The position numbers and the translations under genes are program-made. Of a stretch of DNA of 58,603 nucleotides, positions 33,868 through 41,998 are shown one piece after another. The first letter of the stretch is position 1. Each line of letters begins with the position of its first letter. This DNA is from an uncultured Leptolinea sp. (GTDB lineage: Bacteria > Chloroflexota > Anaerolineae > Anaerolineales > Anaerolineaceae), in contig CAIKMQ010000048.1 of NCBI GenBank assembly GCA_903828565.1, positions 1-58,603 on the forward strand. Direction: 5' to 3'. A model generated the notes under the pieces. It had not been told where the DNA came from and searched no databases. It saw only the letters and a program-made list of their open reading frames with translations.

Positions 33868-34857
33868 ATGGCTATGCGCATTATCTCGCAGGATCAAATC
33901 ACACCACACTTCTATATAAAAACAGTCCCAATTTATGGGAACCTCATTTTAGCCCCCATGGCGGGTTATTCCGATTCCCCCAACCGGCTGATTGCCAGGC
34001 GCTTGGGCTCTGCTATGAGTTACACAGAGTTTGTTAATGCCATCGACATCACTCAGGATATCCGGCGGGTCTCAACCAAACTAACCTACCTCCCGGAAGA
34101 ACGCCCGGTGGTTTTCCAGGTTTTCGATAATGATTTGGGGCGCATCCTGTCGTCGGCTCGTATCCTCTTTCCGCTGCAGCCAGATATTCTGGATATCAAC
34201 CTGGGATGTTCCGCCCATTCAGTCTCCAACCGCGGTGCGGGGGCAGGCCTTTTAAAGAACCCAAAGCTGATCGCAGATATTTTTACCCAACTGGTAAAGA
34301 TCAGCCCTATCCCTGTGACCGCAAAGATCCGTCTGGGATGGGATGATGATTCCCGCAATTACCTCGAGGTCAGCCATATTCTGGAGGAGTGCGGCGCTGC
34401 TCTCATCGCGGTCCATGGGCGCACAAAAAAGCAGGCCTATAACGGCCGGAGTGACTGGCAAGCCATCGCGGAGGTCAAAGCCAATGTAAAAATCCCTGTC
34501 CTGGCGAATGGGGATGTCTGTACACCGGACGATATCACGAACATCCTTTCCGTCACTGGTTGCGACGGCGTGATGATCGGACGGGGATCATTCGGGAACC
34601 CATGGATCTTCTCCCGGCTGGTAAGAGATGATGTCACGCTGACTGAAACGCTGGATGTCATCTGGCAGCATCTTGAGCTGATAGAGAACTTTTATGGCAG
34701 TGAGCGTGGCTATATCATCTTCCGCAAACATCTCAAAGCATATCTTCTGCCCTTCTCCATCGAGCGGCCTTTCCTTTATGCTCTGATGACGGCGGAAAAC
34801 TCTGAAACTCTACATGCTTTGATCATGGATATACCGCTGCACATCCAAGGTGCTTAA
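33868..34857 (+). CDS. dus: tRNA-dihydrouridine synthase
   Basis: Dus reduces uridines in tRNA D-loops with FMN. The 329-aa protein has the usual opening LILAPMAGYSDSPNRLIAR, the NLGCSAHSVSNRGAGAGLLKNP segment with the active-site Cys, KIRLGWDDDSRN, VHGRTKKQAYNGRSDW and ANGDVCTPDDI followed by GVMIGRGSFGNPW. The subtype (A, B or C) is unclear. Start ATG 33868 directly abuts the pfkB stop; ATG 33874 is an alternative. Confidence 0.92.
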   Translation: MAMRIISQDQITPHFYIKTVPIYGNLILAPMAGYSDSPNRLIARRLGSAMSYTEFVNAIDITQDIRRVSTKLTYLPEERPVVFQVFDNDLGRILSSARILFPLQPDILDINLGCSAHSVSNRGAGAGLLKNPKLIADIFTQLVKISPIPVTAKIRLGWDDDSRNYLEVSHILEECGAALIAVHGRTKKQAYNGRSDWQAIAEVKANVKIPVLANGDVCTPDDITNILSVTGCDGVMIGRGSFGNPWIFSRLVRDDVTLTETLDVIWQHLELIENFYGSERGYIIFRKHLKAYLLPFSIERPFLYALMTAENSETLHALIMDIPLHIQGA

Positions 34858-34897
34858 TCAGGTACAATAATCCTATTCTTTCCCGGAGGTGACCCCC

Positions 34898-35818
34898 ATG
34901 TCTCGTTACTATATCATCCTCAACCCAATTTCAGGACGAGGTTCAGGCCTTCAGCATAAACAGCAAATTGAACAATTCTGTACCGAGAACAAACTGGATT
35001 TTTCGCTGGTGGTCACAGAACGACCCGGGCATGCTCTGGAACTGGCGAAAGCTGCCGTAAAGGCCGGGGTAGAAGTCATCGTTTCTGCCGGCGGTGACGG
35101 AACTGCCAATGAAGTGATCAATGGTATTCTTCTCGGCAATAAAGAATACAAACTGGATGCAGCGATGGCGGTAATCCCCGTTGGACGCGGCAATGATTTT
35201 GCGTTCAGCATGGGCATACCGGTAGACTTCCTCGCAGCCTGTCAATTACTTTTAACCCCAGAAAATCCGCACAGAGTGGATATCGGTTCGATCGTCGGCG
35301 GCAACTTCCCCACAGGCCGCTTTTTTGGCAACGGTGTTGGCATCGGTTTTGATGCGGTAGTCGGATTTGAAGCAGTCAAGTTGAAATACCTAACGGGAAT
35401 GCCTTCCTATCTCGTAGCTGCGCTTAAAACCATTTTTCTCTACTTCAAAGCTCCTCACTTACGAGTGGAACTCGATGACAAAACCATCGACGGACGCTAC
35501 CTGATGGTTTCCATCATGAACGGCATCCGGATGGGTGGAGGATTCTTTATGGCGCCTGCGGGTAATCCCTCTGATGGCCATTTCGATCTCTGCGTTGTGG
35601 ATGGCATGGGCAAACTGGCTACCTTCCCCATGATCATGAAATTCATGAAAGGCACCCAACCTGGCGATCCTCGCGTCCAAATGCTCTCCAGCAAGACGAT
35701 CCATGTCACTTCATTGACCGGGGGTATTCCCTGCCACGCGGATGGTGAAACTGTTTGTGAAAATGGCCAGAAGGTGGATATTTCCATCTTGCCGGCAGCG
35801 TTACGGCTGCTCGCCTGA
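34898..35818 (+). CDS. Lipid kinase, diacylglycerol kinase family (YegS/DgkB-like)
   Basis: The 306-aa protein has the DAGK catalytic features: IILNPISGRGSG, the nucleotide-binding SAGGDGTANEVINGI, and PVGRGNDFA. It ends with AADGETV-type CHADGETV. Family members phosphorylate diacylglycerol or related lipids. A GTG at 34889 is possible, but GGAGG is 8 nt before the ATG at 34898. plsC follows after 3 bp, so phosphatidate metabolism is the likely shared task. Confidence 0.88.
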   Translation: MSRYYIILNPISGRGSGLQHKQQIEQFCTENKLDFSLVVTERPGHALELAKAAVKAGVEVIVSAGGDGTANEVINGILLGNKEYKLDAAMAVIPVGRGNDFAFSMGIPVDFLAACQLLLTPENPHRVDIGSIVGGNFPTGRFFGNGVGIGFDAVVGFEAVKLKYLTGMPSYLVAALKTIFLYFKAPHLRVELDDKTIDGRYLMVSIMNGIRMGGGFFMAPAGNPSDGHFDLCVVDGMGKLATFPMIMKFMKGTQPGDPRVQMLSSKTIHVTSLTGGIPCHADGETVCENGQKVDISILPAALRLLA

Positions 35819-35821
35819 GGT

Positions 35822-36499
35822 ATGATGACCATTGCCCAGCAGCTGGTGAATTCGGCTATCAAGTCAATCACCCGCACAGCCTGTAAAGTAGATGATGCTG
35901 CACTCGCGCGCGTACCCCTGCACGGGCCGCTGATTCTGGCTGCCAATCATGTGAATTTCCTCGATATCCCTTTGCTTTATACCCACCTGTTGCCGCGAAA
36001 GATCTATTCCCTCGTCAAAGAAGAAACTTGGAATAACCCGGTAATGGCAAGACTCTTCGATATGTGGAATGGCATTCCCATCAAGCGTGGTGAGAATGAT
36101 ATGGCAGCATTATCCAAAGCCAGGCAGGTACTGGCCGATGGGAATATTCTGGCCATCGCCCCGGAAGGAACCCGCACCCGAACCGGGATCCTTCAACCTG
36201 CGCATCCCGGCCTGGCAATACTTTCCCAGAAAAGCGCAGTACCAATCCTGCCTATGGCGATTTACGGGGGTGAAGTCATCTGGGATAACCTGCACCGCCT
36301 GGAGCGAACATCCTTTCATATTCGGGTGGGTACTATGGTCCGGTTAAAACCGGGTGTCAGCGTTTCTGACCGGGAGATTCGGCAGGATGTTGCCGACCAG
36401 GTAATGTATCTAATTGCCGCCCTGTTACCTGAACAGTATCGGGGGGTATATTCAGATCTCACCCAGCAACACCTAAGGTATTTTGATATTGTGGCCTGA
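35822..36499 (+). CDS. plsC: 1-acyl-glycerol-3-phosphate acyltransferase (PlsC family)
   Basis: The 225-aa protein has the acyltransferase motifs: NHVNFLD (HX4D), GIPIKRGENDM and APEGTRTRTG (EGTR), then VPILPMAIYG. It acylates lysophosphatidate to phosphatidate. It starts 3 bp after the lipid kinase. ATG 35822 and 35825 are both possible. Confidence 0.88.
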   Translation: MMTIAQQLVNSAIKSITRTACKVDDAALARVPLHGPLILAANHVNFLDIPLLYTHLLPRKIYSLVKEETWNNPVMARLFDMWNGIPIKRGENDMAALSKARQVLADGNILAIAPEGTRTRTGILQPAHPGLAILSQKSAVPILPMAIYGGEVIWDNLHRLERTSFHIRVGTMVRLKPGVSVSDREIRQDVADQVMYLIAALLPEQYRGVYSDLTQQHLRYFDIVA

Positions 36500-36505
36500 T
36501 AAATA

Positions 36506-37144
36506 ATGCAAACTTACAGCTATGTTCAGTGTGTAAGGAAAGCCTGTTCCTTTCGCTTTCCATCACCAGAAACGGATCCTGTGGATCTTCGCTGCCCCAA
36601 GTGCGGTGCTGGTACGACCATTGTTGCCAATGGTATGGATGCATCTCCCCACCCTTTAGAAAGGGATGATTCCAACCTGCACCTTGAAGGATTCTTGGAT
36701 AACATCCGCTCCATCTTCAACACCGGTTCGATCTTCCGCACCTCAGAGGGCTGCGGCATTTCCAAACTACACCTGGGGGGTATCACGCCAGCCCCATCCC
36801 ATCCCAGGATGCATAAAACCTCTCTCGGTTCGGAAAACATTATCCCCTGGGAACAGCACTGGAATGGGCTGTCAGCCATCCAGCAACTGAAAGCCAATGG
36901 GTATCAGATCATTTCGCTTGAGTACAATTCGAACAGCGTGCCATTATTCTCCATACGGTCCATACCTTCCCCCGTGGTCCTGGTAGCCGGAAATGAGAAT
37001 TTCGGCATCGATCCAGCCATTTTGGCAGAAAGCTACATCGTGACCCACCTGCCAATGACCGGAAAAAAAGAATCGTTGAATGTGGCGATCGCGTTTTCCA
37101 TTACTGCATATTGGTTACGGTTTGGGATGAAAAATGAACCCTAA
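36506..37144 (+). CDS. SpoU/TrmH family RNA methyltransferase with N-terminal zinc ribbon
   Basis: A 2'-O-ribose methyltransferase with an added N-terminus. Residues 1-40 carry C-x4-C (VQCVRKACSF) and CPKCG, a likely zinc ribbon. The SpoU fold follows: DNIRSIFNTGSIFRTSEGCGI, LVAGNENFGIDPAIL and LPMTGKKESLNVAIAFSI, giving the SAM-binding knot. Length is 212 aa. The substrate RNA is unknown; the ribbon may help RNA recognition. The next gene starts 11 nt before its stop. Confidence 0.85.
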   Translation: MQTYSYVQCVRKACSFRFPSPETDPVDLRCPKCGAGTTIVANGMDASPHPLERDDSNLHLEGFLDNIRSIFNTGSIFRTSEGCGISKLHLGGITPAPSHPRMHKTSLGSENIIPWEQHWNGLSAIQQLKANGYQIISLEYNSNSVPLFSIRSIPSPVVLVAGNENFGIDPAILAESYIVTHLPMTGKKESLNVAIAFSITAYWLRFGMKNEP

Positions 37145-37574
37145 ACAAGCCTTTTCGATCTGGCTATCCAGAACATTGATCCTCCCAGTGTTGGCGATGA
37201 ACTTATACTGTGCTTTGGTTTTTATTTTATCCCCACAGGCTTATGCCCCGGCTTTCGAATTATCCGGGCTTCCCGGGCAGGTTGCCATACGCTCAGTCGG
37301 CATCCTTTTTGTGATGTGGAATATTCCGTATGTCATTGCCCTGCTGGACCCCTTAAATAACCGCACTACAATGCTCGCTTCACTCATGATGCAAATGACT
37401 GGCGTGATCGGAGAATCCTGGCTTTATACTACCATCCCTGAATTAACAGTTGCCCGTAGTACCATCCTCCGCTTTGTGATCTTTGATAGCCTGGGAGCGC
37501 TTTTCTTAGTGGCTGCATACCTGCTGATTTCCCAAAGGAGACAGAATGCCAAATTATCTGCTGGCAGTGAATGA
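37134..37574 (+). CDS. Small four-TM membrane protein, unknown
   Basis: The 146-aa protein has about four TM helices (SRTLILPVLAMNLYCALVFIL, VAIRSVGILFVMWNIPYVIALL, MLASLMMQMTGVIGE, VIFDSLGALFLVAAYLLI). No family is recognised. It overlaps spoU by 11 nt upstream and the sulfurtransferase gene by 29 nt downstream, so it is part of the same tight unit. Confidence 0.6.
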   Translation: MNPKQAFSIWLSRTLILPVLAMNLYCALVFILSPQAYAPAFELSGLPGQVAIRSVGILFVMWNIPYVIALLDPLNNRTTMLASLMMQMTGVIGESWLYTTIPELTVARSTILRFVIFDSLGALFLVAAYLLISQRRQNAKLSAGSE

Positions 37575-38406
37575 ACTTGCCCACCAGTTAGGCCAACCCG
37601 ATCACCTGATTTTGGATTGCAGCTTCTCGCTTGCCCAGCCGGAGCAGGGATTTGAGGACTATCTTCGCGGGCATATCCCGGGGGCTGTATATGCCCACCT
37701 TGAAAGAGACCTTTCAGGTGGCGTAACACCCACTTCCGGGCGGCATCCATTGCCGGAGTTGGATCATTTCTCCCGAACCCTGGCTACCTGGGGATGGCAG
37801 CCAGGGATGAAGCTGGTGGTGTATGATGCCACAGGGGGAACCATGGCAGCCGCCCGCGCCTGGTGGTTATGCAGGTATTATGGGATCGATCAAGTCTACC
37901 TTCTGGATGGCGGGCTGAATGCCTGGATGCAGGCAGGTCTACCGCTGGAAACAGGTAACACCCACCGACCACCCGCATCTGTGCCTGTCCACCTGTCTAC
38001 CGATACAAGTCTGTTGATCACAACTACTGAAATGCGAAATATCATCAGGCAATCGGGAACGGTTCTTCTGGATGCCAGGGCGGTGAATCGATACAAAGGA
38101 TTGGAGGAAACAATCGATACGACCGCCGGGCACATTTCTGGAGCGATCAGCCTGCCAGTTACTGCTTTTCTACAAGAGGACCTGCACTTTCTCCCTGCGC
38201 CAGAGATTTCCCGAATATTGAGTGAAATACTCCCGCCTGATATTGATCAGATCGTCTATTACTGCGGTTCTGGCGTAACATCCGCTCTTGGTATTCTGGC
38301 GATGGAAGCCGTCGGACATACGGGTATCAAACTCTATGCCGGCTCTTTTTCAGAGTGGATCCGGCAGCCCTGGGCGGAGATCGCCTCTTTGAACAGCCAC
38401 CGGTAA
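37546..38406 (+). CDS. sseA: Sulfurtransferase, tandem rhodanese
   Basis: The 286-aa protein has two rhodanese domains. The first lacks the active Cys. The second has YYCGSGVTSALGILAM with catalytic Cys in a CGSGVT loop, typical of 3-mercaptopyruvate sulfurtransferase (rhodanese proper has CRxGxT). It makes protein- or thiol-bound persulfide. AAAGGAG precedes the ATG. A CstR-like persulfide sensor operon starts right after it, with its own promoter. Confidence 0.88.
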   Translation: MPNYLLAVNELAHQLGQPDHLILDCSFSLAQPEQGFEDYLRGHIPGAVYAHLERDLSGGVTPTSGRHPLPELDHFSRTLATWGWQPGMKLVVYDATGGTMAAARAWWLCRYYGIDQVYLLDGGLNAWMQAGLPLETGNTHRPPASVPVHLSTDTSLLITTTEMRNIIRQSGTVLLDARAVNRYKGLEETIDTTAGHISGAISLPVTAFLQEDLHFLPAPEISRILSEILPPDIDQIVYYCGSGVTSALGILAMEAVGHTGIKLYAGSFSEWIRQPWAEIASLNSHR

Positions 38407-38410
38407 ATGA

Positions 38411-38448
38411 TTGCCCAGGTTCCAGATTTATGCTATACTCCAGTATAG
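38411..38448 (+). promoter_or_regulatory. Promoter with an operator on its -10, before the fmdB-type gene
   Basis: TTGCCC (38411-38416) and TATACT (38434-38439) are 17 bp apart. A perfect 7-bp inverted repeat, CTATACT-CC-AGTATAG (38433-38448), covers the -10. Such a site suits a repressor; the CstR-like protein encoded downstream is the natural candidate. Confidence 0.65.
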
Positions 38449-38474
38449 TATATTTAATCAGGAGATTTTACTGA

Positions 38475-38675
38475 ATGCCTATCTATGAATATCAATGTAT
38501 GGATTGCGACAGCGGTTTCGAACTGCTCGTAGGGTTTAGCGAAACGAAAGACCACAAAACCTGCCCGGCCTGTGAAAGCACTAACACCACCCGACTGATC
38601 TCTGTCTTCGCTTCAAGCGGCAGTAGCGTTTCATCCTCTTCCGGTAGTTGTTCTTCGGGCTCAAGATATACCTGA
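38475..38675 (+). CDS. FmdB-type zinc ribbon protein
   Basis: A 66-aa protein with MPIYEYQCMDCDSGFELLVGF, then CPACE, i.e. the CxxC...CxxC zinc ribbon of FmdB putative regulators. A Ser-rich tail (SSSGSCSSGSRYT) follows, also typical. AGGAG precedes the ATG. It is the first gene of the operon with the CstR-like sensor and OsmC. Confidence 0.85.
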   Translation: MPIYEYQCMDCDSGFELLVGFSETKDHKTCPACESTNTTRLISVFASSGSSVSSSSGSCSSGSRYT

Positions 38676-38706
38676 GGTTAGGAGGCCTGGTAGTTTACCA
38701 GAAGTT

Positions 38707-38961
38707 ATGCAATACTCTCAAGAGATCATTAACCGGCTCAATCGCATCGAAGGTCAGACCCGAGGTATTCAGAAAATGATTACTGAAGGCCGTGAATGTC
38801 TGGATATTGTTCAGCAACTAAAAGCACTGCAATCTGCCGCCCGTTCGGTCAGCCGGGAACTGGTGCGTCAGTACCTGGGGGAATGCCTGGTGCGGCAACC
38901 ATCCGGCGGAGACACGGATATCAACAGGCTGCTGGCGCTGATAGATCAACTGGAGGAATAA
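38707..38961 (+). CDS. cstR: CsoR-family repressor of the CstR (persulfide-sensing) type
   Basis: An 84-aa DUF156 protein (RLNRIEGQTRGIQKMI, then CLDIVQQLKALQSAARSV) of the CsoR/RcnR/FrmR fold, a four-helix tetrameric repressor. The ligand set decides the sensor: copper CsoR has Cys-His-Cys. Here C31 and C60 are present, but the His position (56) is Tyr (QYLGEC). C31 and C60 are exactly the residues of persulfide-sensing CstR of S. aureus. Neighbours (sulfurtransferase, OsmC) support sulfur stress. The stop overlaps the osmC ATG by one base. Confidence 0.8.
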   Translation: MQYSQEIINRLNRIEGQTRGIQKMITEGRECLDIVQQLKALQSAARSVSRELVRQYLGECLVRQPSGGDTDINRLLALIDQLEE

Positions 38962-39377
38962 TGGCACAGGCTACGGTCCGCCGTATTACCGGCAAACAAT
39001 TCATTGGTATCGATTCAACCAACCATTCGGTGGTACTCTCCACACCCGACGAAGGTGTCGGGGTGAAACCCAGTGAGATGATGCTTGTCGCCCTGGCATC
39101 CTGCACTGCAGTTGATGTTGTTGAGATCCTTGAAAAGAAAAAGGTTGACCTGCAATTCCTTGAGATCAAGGCAACTGCAGAACAGGATCAGGATCCCCCC
39201 TGGACCTTTCGCAAGATCCACTTGCTCTACCGCCTATCCGGAAAAGGAATGACGCCCAAAGCTGCAGCGCAGGCTATAGAACTCTCTGAATCGAAGTACT
39301 GTTCGGTAGCATCCACTCTTCGGGGTGTAGCCGAGATCACCACCTCATTCGAGATTATTCCGCTTTCCTCAGAATAA
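38961..39377 (+). CDS. OsmC family protein
   Basis: The 138-aa protein has the two OsmC cysteines, LASCTAVDVVEIL and SKYCSVASTL, and KPSEMMLVALASC, typical of thiol-dependent peroxidases or YhfA-like members. It probably reduces organic hydroperoxides or handles persulfides under CstR control. TGGAGG lies 7 nt before the ATG. The longer frame from 38796 overlaps the sensor gene and is rejected. Confidence 0.85.
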   Translation: MAQATVRRITGKQFIGIDSTNHSVVLSTPDEGVGVKPSEMMLVALASCTAVDVVEILEKKKVDLQFLEIKATAEQDQDPPWTFRKIHLLYRLSGKGMTPKAAAQAIELSESKYCSVASTLRGVAEITTSFEIIPLSSE

Positions 39378-39545
39378 AGTTATTCATATTCAGTTAGACA
39401 GTTGTACCAGGAAGATTGGGACGAATGTCACCCCCTGTTTATTTACTACCTACAATAGGAAATTTTGGATAGTAACTATAAAATATGGAAGTGACTTGTC
39501 CTGGCTTTCTTTTTGCTGCCAGAAAATCCTATCAGGAGGACCTTT

Positions 39546-41657
39546 GTGAAAAAAGATCAGATCAATGCGTTGCTTGCTCCTTCATCCATTGCCATTATTG
39601 GCGCTTCTGCCACACCCGGAAAGATCGGTTACACCGTTATCAAGAACTTGCTGGATAGTAAATATTCCGGCAATATCTACCCGGTAAACCCCAAAGATGA
39701 TGAAATTCAGGGATTGAAGAATTATAAGACCCTCGCCGAGATCCCTGGTGAAGTGGAAGCTGCGGTTATTGTGGTGCCCGCAAAATTTGTTTCGGATGTC
39801 ATTGATGAATGCGGAAAAAAAGGCATCAAAGGCCTCATCATCATTACTTCAGGCTTCAGCGAAGTCGGTGATAAAGCCCTGGAATTGGAGATCGTAAGCA
39901 AGGCTCACAGCTACGGTATGCGCATCCTAGGCCCGAATATCGTCGGTACCCTGACGAATTCAACCAAGCTGAATGCATCCTTTGCTCCTTACCTGCCCTT
40001 ACCCGGTAAAGCCTCCCTGATCACCCAAAGCGGCGCTTTGCTGATAGCGATCGATGCCATTTCTTACACACGTGGCGTTGGCTTTGAAAAACTAATCTCC
40101 ATTGGGAATATGTCCGATGTGGATTTCGCTGACCTCATCACCTGGCTGGATGATGACCCCAATACTTCCTGCATCTCTCTCTACGTGGAAGGTTTCAAGG
40201 ATGGGCGGCGTTTCATTGAAGCCGTTCAGAAAACCAATAAACCCGTTATCGCGCTGAAATCGGGAGTATCCGCTCACGGCGCTGCTGCTGCCGCCTCCCA
40301 CACCGGGTCACTCGCTGGCTCCGGCAAAGTATACGATGCAGCCTTCATGCAGGCCGGCGCTTTACGCGCTTCAGACCTGAACAACCTATTCGACCGCACC
40401 CTGGCACTTTCCCTCCAGCCGACCATGAAGGGCGACAATATGCTCGTCCTCACAAACGGTGGCGGCGTGGGCGTGCTTGCCACCGATGCAGCTGAAAAAT
40501 ACGGCGTCCCGCTGAAATTCGCTCCCGAAGATGTTCAGGTTGAATTAAAGAAACACATGCCCGACTTTGGCTCCGCTAAAAACCCGGTCGATATGACGGG
40601 CATGGCCGGAACTGATTGGTATTACAAAACCACCCTGTTCTCATACGGCCACAAATGGGTGGACGGCCTGGTAGTTTTGTACTGCGAGACCGCGCAGACC
40701 AATCCGGAAGAGATCGCCAAGTCCATCCGCAAGGCTGTGGATGAGTCCGGCGTCAAAGGTAAACCCATTACGGTATCTTTCGTAGGCGGAGAACGGTCCG
40801 ACAAGGCCATGCGCTGGCTGGTGGAACAAGGCGTCCCGGCCTACAACGCCCCCGATCTGGCGGTGAACGCCATGGCGGCTTTGCGTGAATTTCACCTGCT
40901 GCGTGAGATGGTCGGCCATAAACCACGCGGCACCAACCTGCTGGATGATAAGATCGCTCGCACTATCATCGCCAAGGCCCGCAAAGAAGGCCGCGGCGCT
41001 TTGACCGAGATCGAATCCAAACAGGTATTCGAAGCCTACGGATTACCAACTGCTAAAACAATCCTTTCAACCACGGAAGAGGAAGCTGTCTCACAGGCGA
41101 AGAAGATTGGTTTCCCGGTGGTTATGAAGATCGTTTCCCCCGACATCCTACATAAATCGGATGCTGGCGGCGTGAAAGTGAATATCAAGGATGAAGCAGG
41201 TGTTCGGGAAGCTTATAATACCATCCTGGCTAATGCCCTGAAATACAAAGCTACCGCCAACATTCACGGCATCGCGATCCAGGAAATGGCACCCTGGGGT
41301 ACTGAAACGATCATCGGTTCTGTCAATGATGCCACCTTCGGGCCTACGGTCATGTTTGGCCTCGGCGGTATCTTTGTTGAAGTCCTGAAAGATGTCACCT
41401 TCCGGGTCGCGCCAATCTCTGAATCTCAGGCTGTAAAGATGCTCGGTGAGATCCGCGGCGCACCGATCCTGGCTGGCGCGCGCGGTGAAGCCCCCCGTGA
41501 CCGTAAAGCCCTGGCGGATGTGCTTAGCAAATATGCGGCCATGATCCATGAGCTGGGTGATGAGATCGCTGAAACCGACGCCAATCCGGTCCTAGTCTAT
41601 GAAGAAGGCAAAGGACTGAAGGTCGTTGATGCCCGCATCATCTTGAAAACCAAATAA
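39546..41657 (+). CDS. ADP-forming acyl-CoA synthetase (acetate-CoA ligase)
   Basis: A single-chain NDP-forming acyl-CoA synthetase of 703 aa. Alpha part: IGASATPGKIGYTV, LITQSGAL, and ASHTGSLAGSG with the phospho-His. Beta part: ATP-grasp, with GFPVVMKIVSPDILHKSD and GVKVNI, ending ETDANPV. The enzyme turns acetyl-CoA (or other acyl-CoA), ADP and Pi into acid and ATP, a fermentation energy step known in archaea and some anaerobes. GTG 39546 with AGGAGG upstream is the start. A clear terminator follows. Confidence 0.92.
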   Translation: MKKDQINALLAPSSIAIIGASATPGKIGYTVIKNLLDSKYSGNIYPVNPKDDEIQGLKNYKTLAEIPGEVEAAVIVVPAKFVSDVIDECGKKGIKGLIIITSGFSEVGDKALELEIVSKAHSYGMRILGPNIVGTLTNSTKLNASFAPYLPLPGKASLITQSGALLIAIDAISYTRGVGFEKLISIGNMSDVDFADLITWLDDDPNTSCISLYVEGFKDGRRFIEAVQKTNKPVIALKSGVSAHGAAAAASHTGSLAGSGKVYDAAFMQAGALRASDLNNLFDRTLALSLQPTMKGDNMLVLTNGGGVGVLATDAAEKYGVPLKFAPEDVQVELKKHMPDFGSAKNPVDMTGMAGTDWYYKTTLFSYGHKWVDGLVVLYCETAQTNPEEIAKSIRKAVDESGVKGKPITVSFVGGERSDKAMRWLVEQGVPAYNAPDLAVNAMAALREFHLLREMVGHKPRGTNLLDDKIARTIIAKARKEGRGALTEIESKQVFEAYGLPTAKTILSTTEEEAVSQAKKIGFPVVMKIVSPDILHKSDAGGVKVNIKDEAGVREAYNTILANALKYKATANIHGIAIQEMAPWGTETIIGSVNDATFGPTVMFGLGGIFVEVLKDVTFRVAPISESQAVKMLGEIRGAPILAGARGEAPRDRKALADVLSKYAAMIHELGDEIAETDANPVLVYEEGKGLKVVDARIILKTK

Positions 41658-41670
41658 CCCTCACAAAATG

Positions 41671-41709
41671 ACAGGTGCATGGGAAACATCCATGCACCTG
41701 TTTTCTTTT
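41671..41709 (+). terminator. Terminator after the acyl-CoA synthetase
   Basis: An 11-bp perfect stem (41672-41682 with 41690-41700) with a 7-nt loop is followed by TTTTCTTTTT. Confidence 0.9.
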
Positions 41710-41722
41710 TAACCCAGTGGTA

Positions 41723-41728
41723 TATAAT
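41723..41728 (+). promoter_or_regulatory. -10 element 6 bp before a start codon
   Basis: A perfect TATAAT ends 6 bp before the ATG at 41735. Transcription would begin at or next to the ATG, giving a leaderless mRNA. No good -35 is seen. Confidence 0.45.
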
Positions 41729-41734
41729 AAGGCT

Positions 41735-41977
41735 ATGACGAACAATGATGATTGGGTTTGTATCGAAGAATGCCGCGGTTATATGGAAGGGGAGATTCTG
41801 CGGGCAAAGCTGGAAGCGAACGGGATTCCGGTGCAGGCTATTCAAGAGAGTGCTGGCCTTACCTACGGCATGACCGTGGGTTCCCTCGGCATCGTGCAGA
41901 TCTTTGTCCCGCTGGAATTCGCGGAGGACGCAAAGGTACTAATCACCCCCGTTGAGGATGACGAAGCCCCGGCATAA
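41735..41977 (+). CDS. DUF2007-like small protein
   Basis: An 80-aa protein with GEILRAKLEANGIPVQAIQES and IVQIFVPLEFAEDAKVLI, the pattern of DUF2007 (a putative signal-transducing ferredoxin-like fold). There is no good ribosome binding site, only AAGG 2 nt before the ATG. It follows the terminator of the synthetase gene and faces an SDR gene. Confidence 0.7.
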   Translation: MTNNDDWVCIEECRGYMEGEILRAKLEANGIPVQAIQESAGLTYGMTVGSLGIVQIFVPLEFAEDAKVLITPVEDDEAPA

Positions 41978-41998
41978 CCCCCCGTTCGATACGAACGC

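Noticed and set aside
41983-41997. CGTTCG-ATA-CGAACG hairpin after the DUF2007 gene
   Set aside because: It has no T tract, so it was not called a terminator; a weak role is possible.
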